NCBI RefSeq assembly: GCF_030272615.1
Contig: NC_081412.1
Coordinates: 670,060,852-670,124,851 of the forward strand
DNA length: 64,000 bases
DNA from: Cryptomeria japonica
Taxonomy: Eukaryota > Streptophyta > Pinopsida > Cupressales > Cupressaceae
Direction of reading: 5' to 3'
The stretch's first letter is position 1. Every line of letters begins with the position of its first letter. A program made the translations under genes and the position numbers. This document shows, piece by piece, positions 63,130 to 64,000 of the stretch. The notes below the pieces were generated by a model that did no database searches, was not told the origin of the DNA, and was given only the letters and a program-made list of their open reading frames with translations.

Positions 63130-63360
63130 TTTTTTTGACAAGCACCACATACGCAATTCTTTTGGGATTATTAGCATATACGAGCTCATTTTTCTATAAG
63201 TAGCACATACGCACTCATTTTCCTAGAGGTAGCACATACGCACTAATTTCCCTAAAAGAAGGGTGTACACGCTACCTTCTCTAGGCTTAGGAACAACAAA
63301 CCTAAGTGCGTATGCAGTCATTTCAAATTTTAGAACCGCGTATGCACTGCTTGTTTTTCC
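63130..63360 (-). repeat. Right subterminal motif array
   Basis: On the minus strand GTGCGTATGTGCTACCT, GTGCGTATGTGCTACTT, TGCGTATGTGGTGCTTG and related units recur, inverted relative to the left arrays. The array lies between the right TIR and the first exon of the second gene, so it may also hold that gene's promoter. Confidence 0.65.
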
Positions 63361-63376
63361 ATGTTTTTTTTGGGTG

Positions 63377-63420
63377 GTGTCCACTTTTCTGACCACCATC
63401 TTTGTGCACATACCCTATGG
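63377..63420 (-). repeat. Right terminal inverted repeat
   Basis: GTGTCCACTTTTCTGACCAC then CATCTTTGTGCACATACCCT and ATGG; complement of the left repeat with about 10 bases fewer. Confidence 0.7.
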
Positions 63421-63859
63421 CTAAGGAGAGCTTAAATGGTAAATCCACCTCTGGACCCCTTGAGATGAATGAATGGTAAGAAAATTTTGAAGCATGAAAT
63501 TTTGGTAACTTTTTGTTAATATATTATCAACCGGTTTTACTCCTTGAGCAATGAAATTAGGGTTTGCAACCCTAACAAGAAAGCATTTAATGCAGTAGGT
63601 AAAAATGATAAAAATTAATTTTTACTTTGTTATTTTTACCCTAACACATTCGAAAGAGAAATTTGGAGTGCTTGCTGAGCTAAGAAAGATTGTTGGCTGA
63701 TAATTGTCGAAGTTGCATTGTGATTTGTAGTTAAGCTGATTTGAAGGTTGCAGAAGATCAAACTGGTGTGCACTTGGGCATTCAACTGGTAAAATGAGGT
63801 AGTATGCATGAGAAAAGGTATTTACTTGAAAATCCTACTTCGAATCTTGTTCATCTACA
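63421..63859. other. Right flank of the DNA transposon
   Basis: It begins with CTAAG, matching the left flank. No gene is seen up to 63859. If the target duplication is right this should be element B again, but I see no pol motif to confirm it. Confidence 0.35.
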
Positions 63860-64000
63860 ATGGCATCATCTTCAAAGACTATAGAAGGGTTAATGATTAC
63901 TTTTGAGCCAATGGAAGTGGTAGTAGCAGAACAAATTGTGTCATATAATGCATTATCACAAGTTCCTAGTGGAGTTTTGGTTAAAGGAGATTTTTCAAGT
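63860..64000 (+). CDS. Start of an open frame running off the window
   Basis: ATG at 63860 opens 47 codons without a stop to the window edge, beginning MASSSKTIEGLMITFEPMEV. Residue mix is plausible for protein. I do not recognise it; it may be an ORF of the interrupted LTR element or of another repeat. Confidence 0.3.
   Translation, partial: MASSSKTIEGLMITFEPMEVVVAEQIVSYNALSQVPSGVLVKGDFSS

Larger units (their letters stand above)
47919..63420. mobile_element. Large TIR DNA transposon (~15.5 kb) with two convergent genes
   Basis: Inverted repeats bound the region: left CATAGGGGGTAAGTGCACAAA then TATGGTGGT and GTGGACAC (47925-47980), right the complement of CATAGGGTATGTGCACAAA then GATGGTGGT and GTGGACAC (63377-63420). 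CTAAG flanks both sides (47914-47918, 63421-63425), fitting a 5-bp target duplication. Inside are GCGTAC/GCGTATG motif arrays near both ends, a plus-strand transposase-like gene (52.3-55.1 kb), a minus-strand multi-exon gene (60.4-63.0 kb), satellites, a solo LTR and a short LTR element. Without the two LTR insertions it is about 12 kb. No polymerase, capsid or integrase gene is seen. The superfamily is not assigned. The boundary match is by eye and the 5-bp duplication is short, so the single-element reading is likely, not proven. Confidence 0.65.

Noticed and set aside
47919-63420. Polinton/Maverick reading of the large element
   Set aside because: No protein-primed polymerase, integrase, protease or capsid-like gene, and the apparent target duplication is 5 bp, not 6.
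1-64000. tRNA or rRNA genes
   Set aside because: No cloverleaf with A and B boxes or rRNA-like run was recognised by eye; the TGGTATCAGAG words are retroelement primer sites.

Overview
This 64 kb window looks like nuclear DNA of a large, repeat-choked seed-plant genome, most likely a gymnosperm. One intact-looking host gene, a TIR-NB-LRR immune receptor, argues against a grass. Almost everything else is transposon fossils nested in each other, in AT-rich sequence with few open frames. The conifer call is inference; no marker gene proves it.

Left third (1-19 kb). A coiled-coil ORF with one in-frame stop lies at 0.96-1.49 kb. A long decayed coding region of unknown family lies on the minus strand at 4.2-6.8 kb. 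A decayed Mutator-like transposase with a SWIM zinc finger lies on the minus strand at 8.5-11.4 kb. An isolated Copia-type LTR follows at 11.6-12.2 kb, then AT-rich repeats holding the 3' end of a LINE at 14.1 kb and another decayed minus-strand coding region at 16.3-17.0 kb. From 17.2 to 18.9 kb is a CpG-rich block bounded by inverted repeats and filled with TAACCCTAA-type units.

Host gene (19.3-24.3 kb). The TIR-NB-LRR gene has a TATA box, a duplicated promoter module and consistent intron phases giving about 1,123 residues. A tandem duplication of the exon block before the TIR keeps the reading phase in every splice combination. The C-terminus carries two predicted membrane segments.

Right part (24.5-64 kb). 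A minus-strand Copia element (25.2-30.3 kb) sits in an AT-rich tandem repeat. From 31.5 kb the DNA is a nest. LTR remnants lead into Copia A (34.7-37.5 kb). Copia A is cut by LTR element B, which starts at 37.55 kb. B is cut by a Gypsy chromovirus (39.95-47.83 kb, perfect 5-bp target duplication). About 80 bp further on, B is cut again by a roughly 15.5 kb DNA transposon (47.92-63.42 kb). That transposon has imperfect terminal inverted repeats, subterminal motif arrays, a plus-strand DDE-like transposase and a convergent minus-strand gene of short exons, most a multiple of three long. It also holds a solo LTR with a perfect target duplication, a short LTR element without pol, and a satellite of about 360 bp.

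All comparisons were made by eye. Family names rest on motifs; no alignment or database search was possible.
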